DNA of 21,380 nucleotides from a virus. This document shows, one piece after another, positions 6,751 through 13,577 of the stretch (the stretch's first letter is position 1; each line of letters begins with the position of its first letter). Where the stretch lies: positions 1 to 21,380 of the IMG/VR virus record IMGVR_UViG_3300001371_000011; one strand, given 5' to 3'. The notes under the pieces are model-generated. The model did no database searches. It worked only from the letters and a program-made list of their open reading frames with translations, and was not told where the DNA came from. The translations under genes were made by a program, and so were the position numbers.

Positions 6751-7451
6751 ACGACTATTATCATCCAAAAAAGTACCTTATCATTGCTAGTATTCGCAGT
6801 GGTGGCACATTATTAAGCCATGCACTGGATAGCCACCCGATGATTCATGCCTACCGGGGCGAATGCTTGCACCATGATGATCCAATTCGTATGGCTGTCC
6901 ATGAACCACTTGACGGATTAAATGCGATACTCAGTCTATACGGCTATCATAGTAATATCGCTAAAATTTCATGGGGTCAATTGATTTCATTTTTTCCTGC
7001 TATCATGCGAATGCAATGGGATGGCATTATTGGATTGAAGCGTAACAATCCAATCCGTGTTTTTGTGAGCGATCAGATTCGCAGACAGGATAAGGAAATG
7101 CTTAATATCGCTCACACGTTCAAAGAGCGACCCAAAGTGCTGATCAAGATCAATCCGCCAGCATTAGCGAATTTTGTCAGTGATTATCAAGAAACAGACA
7201 AGAAAATTACGGGCATTATCAATGACTTGGCAAGCAATCGACTTTTTTTGAGCTATGAACAAATCGAACATGGTTTCTCAGATTTGGTTACCCATAATCT
7301 GTGCAGGTTCTTGGATGTACCAACTAAACAATTTGATTATCACATTATCAAACGCAACCCTTACCAATTGAGCGAATTAATTCAGAACTATAATGATCTC
7401 TATCATTATTTTGAAAATAATCACCCTGAGCTATTATCTTATCTTGGATGA
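6747..7451 (+). CDS. PAPS-dependent sulfotransferase-like protein
   Basis: 234 residues. The ATG at 6747 overlaps the upstream stop (ATGA) and has GGAG 8 bases upstream. Residues 17-31 (RSGGTLLSHALDSHP) match the 5'-phosphosulfate-binding loop of the sulfotransferase superfamily (R-S-G-T-T-L-L..L-x-x-H-P pattern). KRNNPIRVFVSDQIRRQ fits the 3'-phosphate-binding R...S motif. SYEQIE (near residue 169) is the usual 'YE-L' element, and the C-terminal FLDVP is also typical. It would move sulfate from PAPS to a hydroxyl, most likely on the glycan built by the two upstream enzymes. The family usually has about 250-300 residues, so this is short. The acceptor is unknown. Confidence 0.85.
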   Translation: MNDYYHPKKYLIIASIRSGGTLLSHALDSHPMIHAYRGECLHHDDPIRMAVHEPLDGLNAILSLYGYHSNIAKISWGQLISFFPAIMRMQWDGIIGLKRNNPIRVFVSDQIRRQDKEMLNIAHTFKERPKVLIKINPPALANFVSDYQETDKKITGIINDLASNRLFLSYEQIEHGFSDLVTHNLCRFLDVPTKQFDYHIIKRNPYQLSELIQNYNDLYHYFENNHPELLSYLG

Positions 7452-7583
7452 GCTTAGGGCTTGATTTAAGCTGTTTTCCAGAGTGTCAAGCTATATACAC
7501 TGCTAAACATAGTAGGAAACACCGGAAAACACTGTTTCCAGAGCAAGAAAAAAGAGACTAGATTAATATCTGGTCTCTCTTTT
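7445..7583 (+). repeat. 139-bp direct repeat, copy 2
   Basis: Matches 2802-2940 at about 92% without gaps. Here it starts at the last codons of the sulfotransferase gene but in a different reading frame, so the tail of the holin-like gene (GATGAGCTTAGG) is present as non-coding DNA. This indicates that copy 2 was placed here by recombination. The 50-nt core lies at 7459-7508. Confidence 0.9.
7553..7583 (+). terminator. rho-independent terminator between convergent operons
   Basis: AGAGACTAG (7553-7561) pairs with CTGGTCTCT (7570-7578) with one G-T pair; an 8-base loop, T-rich tail and A-rich upstream flank. It should stop both the plus-strand cassette and the minus-strand operon ending at 7612. 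Confidence 0.85.
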
Positions 7584-7611
7584 TGATTTGTGAGGGTCAA
7601 GATTGTGGAAT

Positions 7612-7959
7612 TTATGCTGAAAATCGTTTGGCTAATAACATTGCGGTCAGTGCTGAAAGTCCAAGATTATGATATTCATGCCATTTTTTCTCATCGGCAG
7701 TATAGCGTTCAACATAAGTCTCGGATTCATGAGCGATTTCATAATCAATTGCACGTTCATTGCGGTAAATTTCTTGTCCCATTTTCTTGGCGTTGTATTC
7801 AACATAATGTAATGAATGCTCTGAGAAGCGAGGATTGGAAAAATATTTGACATCCACATTTTTCAAATCTTCGCTCTCAATTTGTTCTTGAGCATACACA
7901 AATAAGCTGTGCGTTCCGAGCCATTTTCCGTCTGATGAAAAAATGCTATAAAATCCCAT
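7612..7959 (-). CDS. unknown protein, 115 residues, last gene of the minus operon
   Basis: ATG at 7959 with AGGGGAGA 6 bases upstream. The N-terminal part (MGFYSIFSSDGKWLGTHSLF) reads as short beta strands. The middle is rich in E, Y and K with a helical stretch, and the C-terminus (GLSALTAMLLAKRFSA) is hydrophobic enough to be one membrane segment. No family was recognised. It follows the 84-residue gene by 19 bases and ends just before the bidirectional terminator at 7553-7583. Confidence 0.7.
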   Translation of the reverse strand: MGFYSIFSSDGKWLGTHSLFVYAQEQIESEDLKNVDVKYFSNPRFSEHSLHYVEYNAKKMGQEIYRNERAIDYEIAHESETYVERYTADEKKWHEYHNLGLSALTAMLLAKRFSA

Positions 7960-7978
7960 GATTATCTCCCCTGAATTC

Positions 7979-8233
7979 TTATGAATTCAATAATGTTTCA
8001 AAGTGATTAAAGAATTTGACATCGAAAAAATCATATGCTTCATTGATTGTGTCTGTGATTTCTTCAATCGGGCAATGTGCATCAATTAAAGTGTAATTGA
8101 CTTCGTAAAAGTAGACTGTGACGGTCACACGGTTATTGTGGAATGTTAGCTCAAATTCTGCGCCATTATCAATTTGGAAAAAAAAGTGCATTTGGGCTAA
8201 ATTTGTTCTTGGGTTGATTGTGTGCTTAATCAT
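7979..8233 (-). CDS. small protein of unknown function, 84 residues
   Basis: The ATG at 8233 has AAAGAG upstream and is preferred to the TTG at 8248, which lies within that site. The product is soluble and beta-rich (AQMHFFFQIDNGAEFELTF, then VTVTVYFYEVNYTL) followed by an acidic helix with two D-F-F/F-F motifs. No family was recognised. It is the first gene after the 86-bp regulatory repeat at 8252-8337, so it may be driven from its own promoter as well as by readthrough. Confidence 0.7.
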   Translation of the reverse strand: MIKHTINPRTNLAQMHFFFQIDNGAEFELTFHNNRVTVTVYFYEVNYTLIDAHCPIEEITDTINEAYDFFDVKFFNHFETLLNS

Positions 8234-8251
8234 GTCGGTCTCTTTCAATCT

Positions 8252-8337
8252 GTGCTTAACTTGTCAATGCTTACAGCTTAACATAGATTTAAAATCTTGT
8301 CAAGTATTTCCTCAAAGCCTGTTAAAATTGATTAAAC
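8252..8337 (-). promoter_or_regulatory. 86-bp regulatory repeat, copy 2
   Basis: Gap-free match to 3613-3698. On the minus strand it contains the final codons (FNQF) and TAA of the 139-residue gene, then TTGACA-AGATTTTAAATC-TATGTT and a second TTGACA. Spacing of these boxes is not ideal (12 bases for the first pair). Conservation in two places between unrelated flanks supports a regulatory role. Confidence 0.5.
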
Positions 8338-8741
8338 TCTGGTGGTGAATCAAGCAAACCATCCCTAATCGCTGCCCCAATTTCTCTGAATTTATCGGTA
8401 ATTATCCATGCTCCACATTCTAGCCGAAGATAATCATCGGCTGGCACGATATATTCATGCAGTGCAAGCCAGCGAAATGCTTCGGGATACAATTCCCACC
8501 CACCGATTTCCTCCCGGCAGCATCGTGCATATGATTTCAGATCAAGCAATACATGATATTCGCTATAGCCAAACTCATCAGATGAGATTAAGCGATTATC
8601 CTCATCAAAAATTGAATAACTATCGTGATCTAATTGATTGTGAATCGCTCTCCCTGCATCACGTTTTGCTTGCTTCAAATCTTGATAATAGCTTGTCTCA
8701 ATACGCCCAAACCGTCTTGATTCATAGATTACGGTATACAT
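8322..8741 (-). CDS. unknown soluble protein, 139 residues
   Basis: The ATG at 8741 is preceded by AAGGAG at 6 bases, which decides the start over upstream in-frame codons. The N-terminal part (MYTVIYESRRFGRIETSYY) predicts strands followed by an amphipathic helix (DLKQAKRDAGRAIHNQL); the middle is acidic (FDEDNRLISSDEFGYSEY). The C-terminal half has several W residues. No family or active site was recognised. Its last codons lie within the 86-bp repeat; a remnant of the same 3' end is left at 3682-3698. Confidence 0.7.
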   Translation of the reverse strand: MYTVIYESRRFGRIETSYYQDLKQAKRDAGRAIHNQLDHDSYSIFDEDNRLISSDEFGYSEYHVLLDLKSYARCCREEIGGWELYPEAFRWLALHEYIVPADDYLRLECGAWIITDKFREIGAAIRDGLLDSPPEFNQF

Positions 8742-8754
8742 CAAAATCTCCTTA

Positions 8755-9048
8755 TTATGTTTCCGCCGATTCGCCCCATGCCAGTGATTCAGGTAATTCA
8801 AACTCAAGGTTTTCGATTGTCAATGAATGCCCAATCGTGATTGGAAAAACTCTTTGCAAATCGACAATTACCACCTCATAGTCAATAATTGCCAAAACTG
8901 CAACCACTGTACCACTCAGAATAGCCAAAAAATCTGCTTTGATAATGAGCATTCTATTCGCCAGTGGGATAGCCTTATCAATGCTGGTAGCATAGCCTAA
9001 TACCTCATCGTTCCTGTCTAGCAATCGCAAAAATACTTGATCATCCAT
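8755..9048 (-). CDS. unknown protein with a central hydrophobic stretch, 97 residues
   Basis: ATG at 9048, inside the end of the nuclease gene (8-base overlap), with GGGGAT about 5 bases upstream, so it is translationally coupled. Residues about 36-65 (IIKADFLAILSGTVVAVLAI...) are hydrophobic and may be a buried beta core or one membrane segment. The sequence begins DDQVFLRLLDRNDEVLGY. No family was recognised. The stop lies just before the ribosome site of the next gene. Confidence 0.65.
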   Translation of the reverse strand: MDDQVFLRLLDRNDEVLGYATSIDKAIPLANRMLIIKADFLAILSGTVVAVLAIIDYEVVIVDLQRVFPITIGHSLTIENLEFELPESLAWGESAET

Positions 9049-9604
9049 TACAATCCCCTATCACTCTCTGAATCTGCTTAATGTAATCTTGCTTTGTGCT
9101 TTCATAGCGCAAGACGCGCCAACCCAATTCAATTGCATGATTGTATTTGACCAGATCATTGATATACCCTTTGGCGCGATTATGTCTGCCATGCCCATAT
9201 AATCCGCCCTCAAGTTCCACAGCCACTTTGCAAAGAGGCCATGCGAAGTCGAATGCCCATTTGCCCTGCTTGCTGAATCTGTATTCAGGTATCGGCATTT
9301 TAGGACTGATTTCTTTCCATGACAGCCAAAATACAAGCTCAAGCCGTGAGAACCAATGCTCATCATAAAAATAGGCAAAAATCTTACCTGCTTTATTGAC
9401 ACGCACATAATAAATATGAGCATACATTACCGCAATTGGGATGGGTAATTTCTCAGTCGTTTCCGTTATTTGTTTTTTAGTCGGCTTTGCTGGTTTTTTG
9501 ATCTTCGTGACAGATTGTGCAGTGCATAATGGACAATAATCATGCACTGCATTATATAGCCCGTGAGTAGGGCAATTTTTGAAATCGGAATTATCCCAAC
9601 TCAT
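9041..9604 (-). CDS. PD-(D/E)XK endonuclease-like protein with N-terminal zinc-knuckle motif
   Basis: 187 residues. The ATG at 9604 overlaps the stop of the upstream gene (ATGA) and is preferred to the TTG at 9652. Residues 11-27 (CPTHGLYNAVHDYCPLC) give C-H-C-C ligands for a possible zinc site. Residues about 115-170 match the VSR/DUF559-like nuclease fold of many phage proteins: KWAFDFAWP (D119), VAVELEGG (E130/E132), GRHNRAKGY, KYNHA and GWRVLRYE. In this family the D...ExE residues bind metal for DNA cleavage. It lies in the minus operon near an HTH protein. Likely a phage recombination, replication or host-DNA nuclease; substrate unknown. Confidence 0.8.
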   Translation of the reverse strand: MSWDNSDFKNCPTHGLYNAVHDYCPLCTAQSVTKIKKPAKPTKKQITETTEKLPIPIAVMYAHIYYVRVNKAGKIFAYFYDEHWFSRLELVFWLSWKEISPKMPIPEYRFSKQGKWAFDFAWPLCKVAVELEGGLYGHGRHNRAKGYINDLVKYNHAIELGWRVLRYESTKQDYIKQIQRVIGDCNG

Positions 9605-9822
9605 CGTAGCATCCGATGGTGGTAACCCGTCCGTTGCTTGTGTGCGACACAAATTGATAGTGTCGCACAGAATAGAATCAGCAAATAAATGCCAGCATAA
9701 ATTACAATGCCAATATCCCCAAAATATTGCATGAATAATTGGGGAATATAGATCATATGAATTGCCAACAATTCAATTATTGTCAGTTTATATAGCCATG
9801 CTGGTGCTTTGGATTTGCTCAT
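9601..9822 (-). CDS. small membrane protein with two transmembrane segments
   Basis: 73 residues from the ATG at 9822 (MSKSKAPAWLYKL), with GAG about 6 bases upstream. This start lies inside the end of the HTH gene (35-base overlap), and a longer frame upstream is only the shadow of that gene. Two hydrophobic segments, about residues 13-35 (LTIIELLAIHMIYIPQLFM) and 41-60 (IVIYAGIYLLILFCATLSI), are joined by a short loop, a hairpin topology. The basic tail ends HHRMLR and overlaps the nuclease start. Holin-like topology, but no functional evidence. Confidence 0.6.
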   Translation of the reverse strand: MSKSKAPAWLYKLTIIELLAIHMIYIPQLFMQYFGDIGIVIYAGIYLLILFCATLSICVAHKQRTGYHHRMLR

Positions 9823-10513
9823 TAGGTACTCGAATCGTAAACGAAAAATTGGGGGGAATCGGCTTATCCGAAAATAACAAATACGTGCCATTTTGCTGGC
9901 ATACTGCCCTGATCTCAATTGCAGTGGTGGTTTCCAAAAACCGTGATGTATTGCGATTCACAGCCTCATTCATTTGTTCGCAGACTGAGGATACCATTGC
10001 GTCAGGAATAATGGCAGGAATTTGACTGCCACCGATACTCACAAATCCGCCCGTAATCTCGGCATCCTCAATCACTGCAAGGCTATGCCGAAAAATTGCT
10101 TGACTTGGTGTGACACCTAGCTTCGCTGATACGGCTTGTGCCAATTTGTAAACTTCGGGCATAAGTTTATTTTCGGCACTGATGATTCGTTTCAATTGCC
10201 GCAATTGCTTATCGTTCACAATCACGTCGGGAATCGTAGCGATAATTTGTTCCGCATAGGGCATGGCGGATTTGTACTGGCGAATGCGACTATCATCCAA
10301 ATTCCACACTTTGCGACAATACTCTTTCCATGTTTTTGCAATCATCAAATACCGCTTGCTTGCCTTAATAATAAGGGCAATCTTGCAAAATTGCACCCAT
10401 GAATTCAATGCCTTTTTTAGCTCTTTGGTTGCTCTGCGTTGCAAAGCATAAAATCGTAGTGGCATAGATTGGTAAATCTTTGATATTTTAGTCGCTTGAG
10501 CTTGATGATACAT
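9788..10513 (-). CDS. HTH DNA-binding protein, ParB/replication-regulator-like
   Basis: 241 residues; ATG at 10513 inside the end of the preceding gene, with AAGGAAG upstream. Residues about 58-108 (KTWKEYCRKVWNLDDSRIRQ, then a QLRQLKRI segment) resemble the helical HTH region of ParB-like plasmid and phage proteins: 'W-x-x-Y-C-x-x-x-W-x-L-x-x-S-R', an A/Y/E segment and a 'Q-L-R-x-L' segment. A basic N-terminus and a C-terminal beta-rich domain follow, with no nuclease or ATPase motif. No ParA-type ATPase is adjacent, so a repressor or replication regulator is as likely as a partition protein. It is a plausible regulator of the repeated sites in this genome, but that is inference. Confidence 0.6.
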   Translation of the reverse strand: MYHQAQATKISKIYQSMPLRFYALQRRATKELKKALNSWVQFCKIALIIKASKRYLMIAKTWKEYCRKVWNLDDSRIRQYKSAMPYAEQIIATIPDVIVNDKQLRQLKRIISAENKLMPEVYKLAQAVSAKLGVTPSQAIFRHSLAVIEDAEITGGFVSIGGSQIPAIIPDAMVSSVCEQMNEAVNRNTSRFLETTTAIEIRAVCQQNGTYLLFSDKPIPPNFSFTIRVPNEQIQSTSMAI

Positions 10514-10754
10514 GCCACACTTCCTTATTTTCCATAGCGCACAATTGACGGGTTATCGTTTGCAATTGCTCATCAATTGCACTGAGTTTTTCCTGCTCAT
10601 CGTCCGAAAATGATTCTTTCAATTTCATGGCACGAACCTGATTAATCGTTGCACGAGCCGATTTCAGCAAAGCCACCGCACGATTGGTATTTGCCAAGAT
10701 TCGGATTTCCTTACGTGTGATTAAAATTCCTTCACTCAATTTATTTTTTGCCAT
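10488..10754 (-). CDS. small helical protein, 88 residues
   Basis: ATG at 10754 with AAAGGA about 8 bases upstream. Almost wholly helical and charged (KEIRILANTNRAVALLKSAR; SDDEQEKLSAIDEQLQTITR), so probably a coiled-coil dimer; the end is Ser/Asp-rich. It overlaps the HTH gene downstream by 26 bases. No family was recognised. Confidence 0.65.
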   Translation of the reverse strand: MAKNKLSEGILITRKEIRILANTNRAVALLKSARATINQVRAMKLKESFSDDEQEKLSAIDEQLQTITRQLCAMENKEVWHVSSSSSD

Positions 10755-10798
10755 TGTTCAAATCCTTTCCTATGCGTGATGTAATTGGAAAATGGTTT

Positions 10799-10897
10799 TT
10801 AATGCTCCAACAATATATCAGACTGAATCTTTACATATGGCATAATTGCTTCGGCAATTTTACGTACAGATTCTTTGGCAATTTCTTGGTTATCCAT
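10799..10897 (-). CDS. very small protein, 32 residues
   Basis: Minus strand: ATG at 10897, stop TAA at 10801-10799. An AGAGG ribosome site lies about 9 bases upstream. It reads MDNQEIAKESVRKIAEAIMP, then about 12 further residues, forming an amphipathic helix. It fills an otherwise empty gap between two operon genes in the same direction, which supports its reality. Function unknown. Confidence 0.5.
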   Translation of the reverse strand: MDNQEIAKESVRKIAEAIMPYVKIQSDILLEH

Positions 10898-10952
10898 TTT
10901 AACAAGCCTCTTTCGTTTTGTAATATACTGATTGACTGAATATGTTACGCTT

Positions 10953-11828
10953 TCATGATTTTGTTTTTAGCCAAGCATTCTTTTCCTCAGAGATTAATCC
11001 CAAACTCACACCCCCCATCTGTTCGCTAATCTCTTTCAATGATAGTTCATTTGGGTGGTCATGAGCATTCAAAAAATCGTGAACACGTTGTCGTGCAGGT
11101 GTCTTGGGTTTCATGGGTTCATGAACTTCATGAATGATTTCATGAACCCGATGTGATTTCACAGGTTTCATGAAATTTTCATGAAGCATATTATCGAGAT
11201 TATCAGCGATTCCACGACGTTTCTTATAGATTGCCCATGCACGATCCTTCTTGCTTTCGTACTCATCTATTTCGATAGCGTAGGTCAGTGGCAATAATGC
11301 CAGCACTGCACCAGCCGCCGTTTGGGTTATGAACGGGGCAAGACTGAGAAACGTTGCCACCAGCAGTGAAATAACCCACCCAACACCTGTCGATTTATCA
11401 ATCACCCCATAGCCATCATAGATTATCAAAATATTGGTAAGGATGCTGGTAATGCCGCCAAAAATGGCAATCATGCCCATTGCCTTCATGATTTCAGATA
11501 GATCAAGGTTGTCAATTTGCGTCTTGCTTGTGTAATGTGCCGACACAATCCAATAGGTTGCCACAAACACCAGAACGTCAATCAAAATCCAACCCAAAAA
11601 ACCAGCAAGCAGACTGATTACATCATGCAATGTACCCATTGCCCATTGCGCTCGGAATGCAAACTGAATCGCAGGAATTGTGGTCATAGAGGAAAGCAAT
11701 AAACTGGCAATTAATGATACAACCATAACAGCCATAATCATTCTGTTTTTTTGCTGTGGCTGCGGCTTACGCCGTTCATAATCCGCCTCAAAAATTTGGT
11801 ATAATTTTTGCTCCCGATCAAGATTCAT
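10953..11828 (-). CDS. polytopic membrane protein with C-terminal cytoplasmic HTH-like tail
   Basis: 291 residues; the ATG at 11828 overlaps the upstream gene by 11 bases. Hydrophobic segments lie at about residues 30-48, 66-84, 86-98, 115-137 and 149-185 (the last long enough for two), giving five or six membrane passes. A charged region (187-245) follows, with a H/V/E/M repeat around 218-242. The last 45 residues (RQRVHDFLNAHDHPNELSLK, then EISEQMG) resemble a short winged-helix domain. No family was named; membrane tethering of a DNA-binding tail could link replication or sensing to the membrane. Five TTCATGAA palindromes lie in the codons of the charged region. Confidence 0.6.
   Translation of the reverse strand: MNLDREQKLYQIFEADYERRKPQPQQKNRMIMAVMVVSLIASLLLSSMTTIPAIQFAFRAQWAMGTLHDVISLLAGFLGWILIDVLVFVATYWIVSAHYTSKTQIDNLDLSEIMKAMGMIAIFGGITSILTNILIIYDGYGVIDKSTGVGWVISLLVATFLSLAPFITQTAAGAVLALLPLTYAIEIDEYESKKDRAWAIYKKRRGIADNLDNMLHENFMKPVKSHRVHEIIHEVHEPMKPKTPARQRVHDFLNAHDHPNELSLKEISEQMGGVSLGLISEEKNAWLKTKS
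11118..11185. repeat. cluster of five TTCATGAA palindromes
   Basis: Exact 8-base palindromes at 11118, 11127, 11139, 11167 and 11178 (first bases), all within 68 bp of the coding sequence of the membrane protein. A partial copy (TTTCATGGG) precedes them. They encode the H-E / M-K pattern on the minus strand. They could be protein-driven or a set of binding sites. Confidence 0.8.
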
Positions 11829-12420
11829 GATTCAATCTTTTCCCCAATATGCTTGTTAGGTCAATCATTTCTCGGATTTTATTCGCTTGCCACAGAAGGG
11901 TTTCTGCACAGATTTCGTCTGTGATCGCTTTGCCATTTTCACGATAATTCGTCTTGGTCACAGATTCCCCCGCCATCGCTACATACATAAGATCATCCCA
12001 CGCGACCATCCAAGCAGATTCCCAATCACTGCCACGACCAATTGCCCGTATATCGTCATTCGCTGCCTCACGAGCAAGGTGTAAGGCATTTTGAACCTCA
12101 AATCTTCCAATGGATTCACCACCTGCTATCTGCCGTTTCAAATCAATGAATGCCAGACTGCGATAGTCATGAATCAGATCGAAAACAGTCAAACCATTTA
12201 ACAATGGTTGTTCTAACATAGCCACTTGCAACGCAAAGTTTTGCGAACGGGAAATAAGACCCAATTGGTCAATTATCCATATCATCCAGTCCCCTCGTGG
12301 GCAATTTTCCCATGCTTGTGAAACAGACGTTTGGGTCTTGAGCCATTCAATCCCCTCATTACATGGATTATGAATATATTGGAATTTTGTACTGAGTAGA
12401 TAATCTATCGTTATTGTCAT
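11818..12420 (-). CDS. CNEG-family protein, copy 1 (200 residues)
   Basis: ATG at 12420 with AAGGA 8 bases upstream. The N-terminal half shares the signature HNPCNEGIEWL...AWENCPRGDWM with the gene at 19271. A conserved C-x4-W...AW-x2-C-x-R-x-D-W-M core of this type occurs in small phage and bacterial proteins, often with repetitive Ala-rich helices, but no activity is established that I can name. The C-terminal half differs from the other copy, with a LAREAANDDIRAIGRGSDWES segment and an AWDDLMYVAMAG segment in helical repeats. Stretches of 51 and 35 bases of the DNA are identical to the copy at 19271, so duplication was recent. It is preceded by the 116-bp repeat. Confidence 0.7.
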   Translation of the reverse strand: MTITIDYLLSTKFQYIHNPCNEGIEWLKTQTSVSQAWENCPRGDWMIWIIDQLGLISRSQNFALQVAMLEQPLLNGLTVFDLIHDYRSLAFIDLKRQIAGGESIGRFEVQNALHLAREAANDDIRAIGRGSDWESAWMVAWDDLMYVAMAGESVTKTNYRENGKAITDEICAETLLWQANKIREMIDLTSILGKRLNHES

Positions 12421-12427
12421 GATTCAA

Positions 12428-12542
12428 TCCTTATGCTTAATTGTGTGCTTTAAAAGTGCTGTTTTTAGCTGTTTGGGAGAGTGTTTAGCTGTATATAGCT
12501 AAACACTCTGGAAAATTGCTTAAATCAAGTTCTATGCTTGAA
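12428..12542 (-). repeat. about 116-bp repeat, copy 2, with a perfect 13-bp hairpin
   Basis: Near-identical to 3267-3383. The hairpin is exact here: AGAGTGTTTAGCT (12478-12490), loop GTATAT, AGCTAAACACTCT (12497-12509). It starts at the stop codon of the 338-residue gene and ends just before the ribosome site of the 12420 gene. Without a T-tract the hairpin is a processing site or operator rather than a normal terminator. Confidence 0.9.
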
Positions 12543-13548
12543 ATTGATAAATATGATAAAAGTTCTTGAATTGGATGAGATTATCATCCTTCATCAATTG
12601 CTTACCATCCTTAGTGGTGGATGATGCACGAATGACCAGATAGGCATCATCCACCTCCCACGAATTCCCTTCACTCATTGAATGATTCTTTGGGATGCGC
12701 AGATCATCCTGAATGGCTTTATATTCCCAAGAATTCTCGTCAATATAAATCAGCTTATCCTTGCCCTCAATTGGAATATTAATCACCAATTGCTCTCCCA
12801 ATTTCCGTACACTGATTTTGCCAGTGATGGGGTAGGCAATTAAATCCTTATCATTGAACAACACGTCCAAATGATGAAATGGAACGGTGGTAATTTCGGC
12901 GGTTTTCTCAAACTTCATACCACCACCTTGTACGAATTCCTGCAATCTCAAATATTTCGTGTCACCAAGTCGTTGACATAAGCGCAAATTAATTTCTTTT
13001 GATTCATTGGCGCTTGATTCAGATGGCATGTCGATAACATTGGTCGCTGGTGTTTCCTCATCAGACTGTGAGATTGATGAAATATTTTGCGGATTCATAA
13101 TCGTTGAGCCGAAATTGATTGCATTCTTAATAAACAATTGCACACCCTTTGGATGCGTGTGCAATAATGCCAGCGCATCACTGGGTAGGGTATTGCTTGA
13201 GACTGACAAGCGCAAGCCCGTTCCCATATTCCAGACGGTTACATAAGGTTCACCATCACTTGCCAACAATTGACCCCCACGAATTTTCGGATTGTGAATT
13301 GCTTCATGATTGCGATCATCAGGCAATGGCGTGTCGGTGAGGTATGCAGACATCACCAAAACCCAATTGGCAATTGTGGATGCAATGAGCATTTCGTATT
13401 CGTTCGCAGTGGGTCGGAATGCTTCGTCAATCATGCTGTTATATGCTGCCAAACGACTGTCAATAATCAATTTGAATGCTTGATCCGTCCCCATAATTTG
13501 CAGTGCCAGTGGCACACCACCTGCACTCGTGTGCTGTGAAGCCATCAT
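12532..13548 (-). CDS. unknown protein, 338 residues, first gene of the minus operon
   Basis: ATG at 13548 (a second ATG follows at once) behind AAGGA; the consensus promoter at 13578-13605 lies 30-57 bases upstream. The protein has an N-terminal helical part (residues about 10-75), a middle with a Ser/Glu/Asn-rich linker (about 155-185), and a C-terminal beta-rich half with alternating hydrophobic residues (ITGKISVRKLGEQLVINIPI, then KDKLIYID). No membrane segments or catalytic signature were found. The layout N-terminal helices, linker, beta-rich end suggests a two-domain DNA- or protein-binding factor, but I do not recognise the family. The stop codon is part of the 116-bp repeat. Confidence 0.75.
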   Translation of the reverse strand: MMASQHTSAGGVPLALQIMGTDQAFKLIIDSRLAAYNSMIDEAFRPTANEYEMLIASTIANWVLVMSAYLTDTPLPDDRNHEAIHNPKIRGGQLLASDGEPYVTVWNMGTGLRLSVSSNTLPSDALALLHTHPKGVQLFIKNAINFGSTIMNPQNISSISQSDEETPATNVIDMPSESSANESKEINLRLCQRLGDTKYLRLQEFVQGGGMKFEKTAEITTVPFHHLDVLFNDKDLIAYPITGKISVRKLGEQLVINIPIEGKDKLIYIDENSWEYKAIQDDLRIPKNHSMSEGNSWEVDDAYLVIRASSTTKDGKQLMKDDNLIQFKNFYHIYQFQA

Positions 13549-13577
13549 ATTTTCCTTTCATAAATTCCATTAATTCC

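Noticed and set aside
9762-10451. Plus-strand frames opposite the HTH and membrane genes
   Set aside because: They are shadows of minus-strand genes that have ribosome sites, overlaps and recognisable domains.
11118-11185. TTCATGAA cluster as a CRISPR-like or iteron origin
   Set aside because: The spacing is irregular and the sites lie inside a well-supported gene; an origin would more likely be near the replication genes at 13.8-15 kb.
12532-13548. HTHP in the 338-residue protein as a JAB/MPN metalloprotease motif
   Set aside because: The motif stands alone: no upstream glutamate or downstream S-x7-D pattern of the JAMM site was found.
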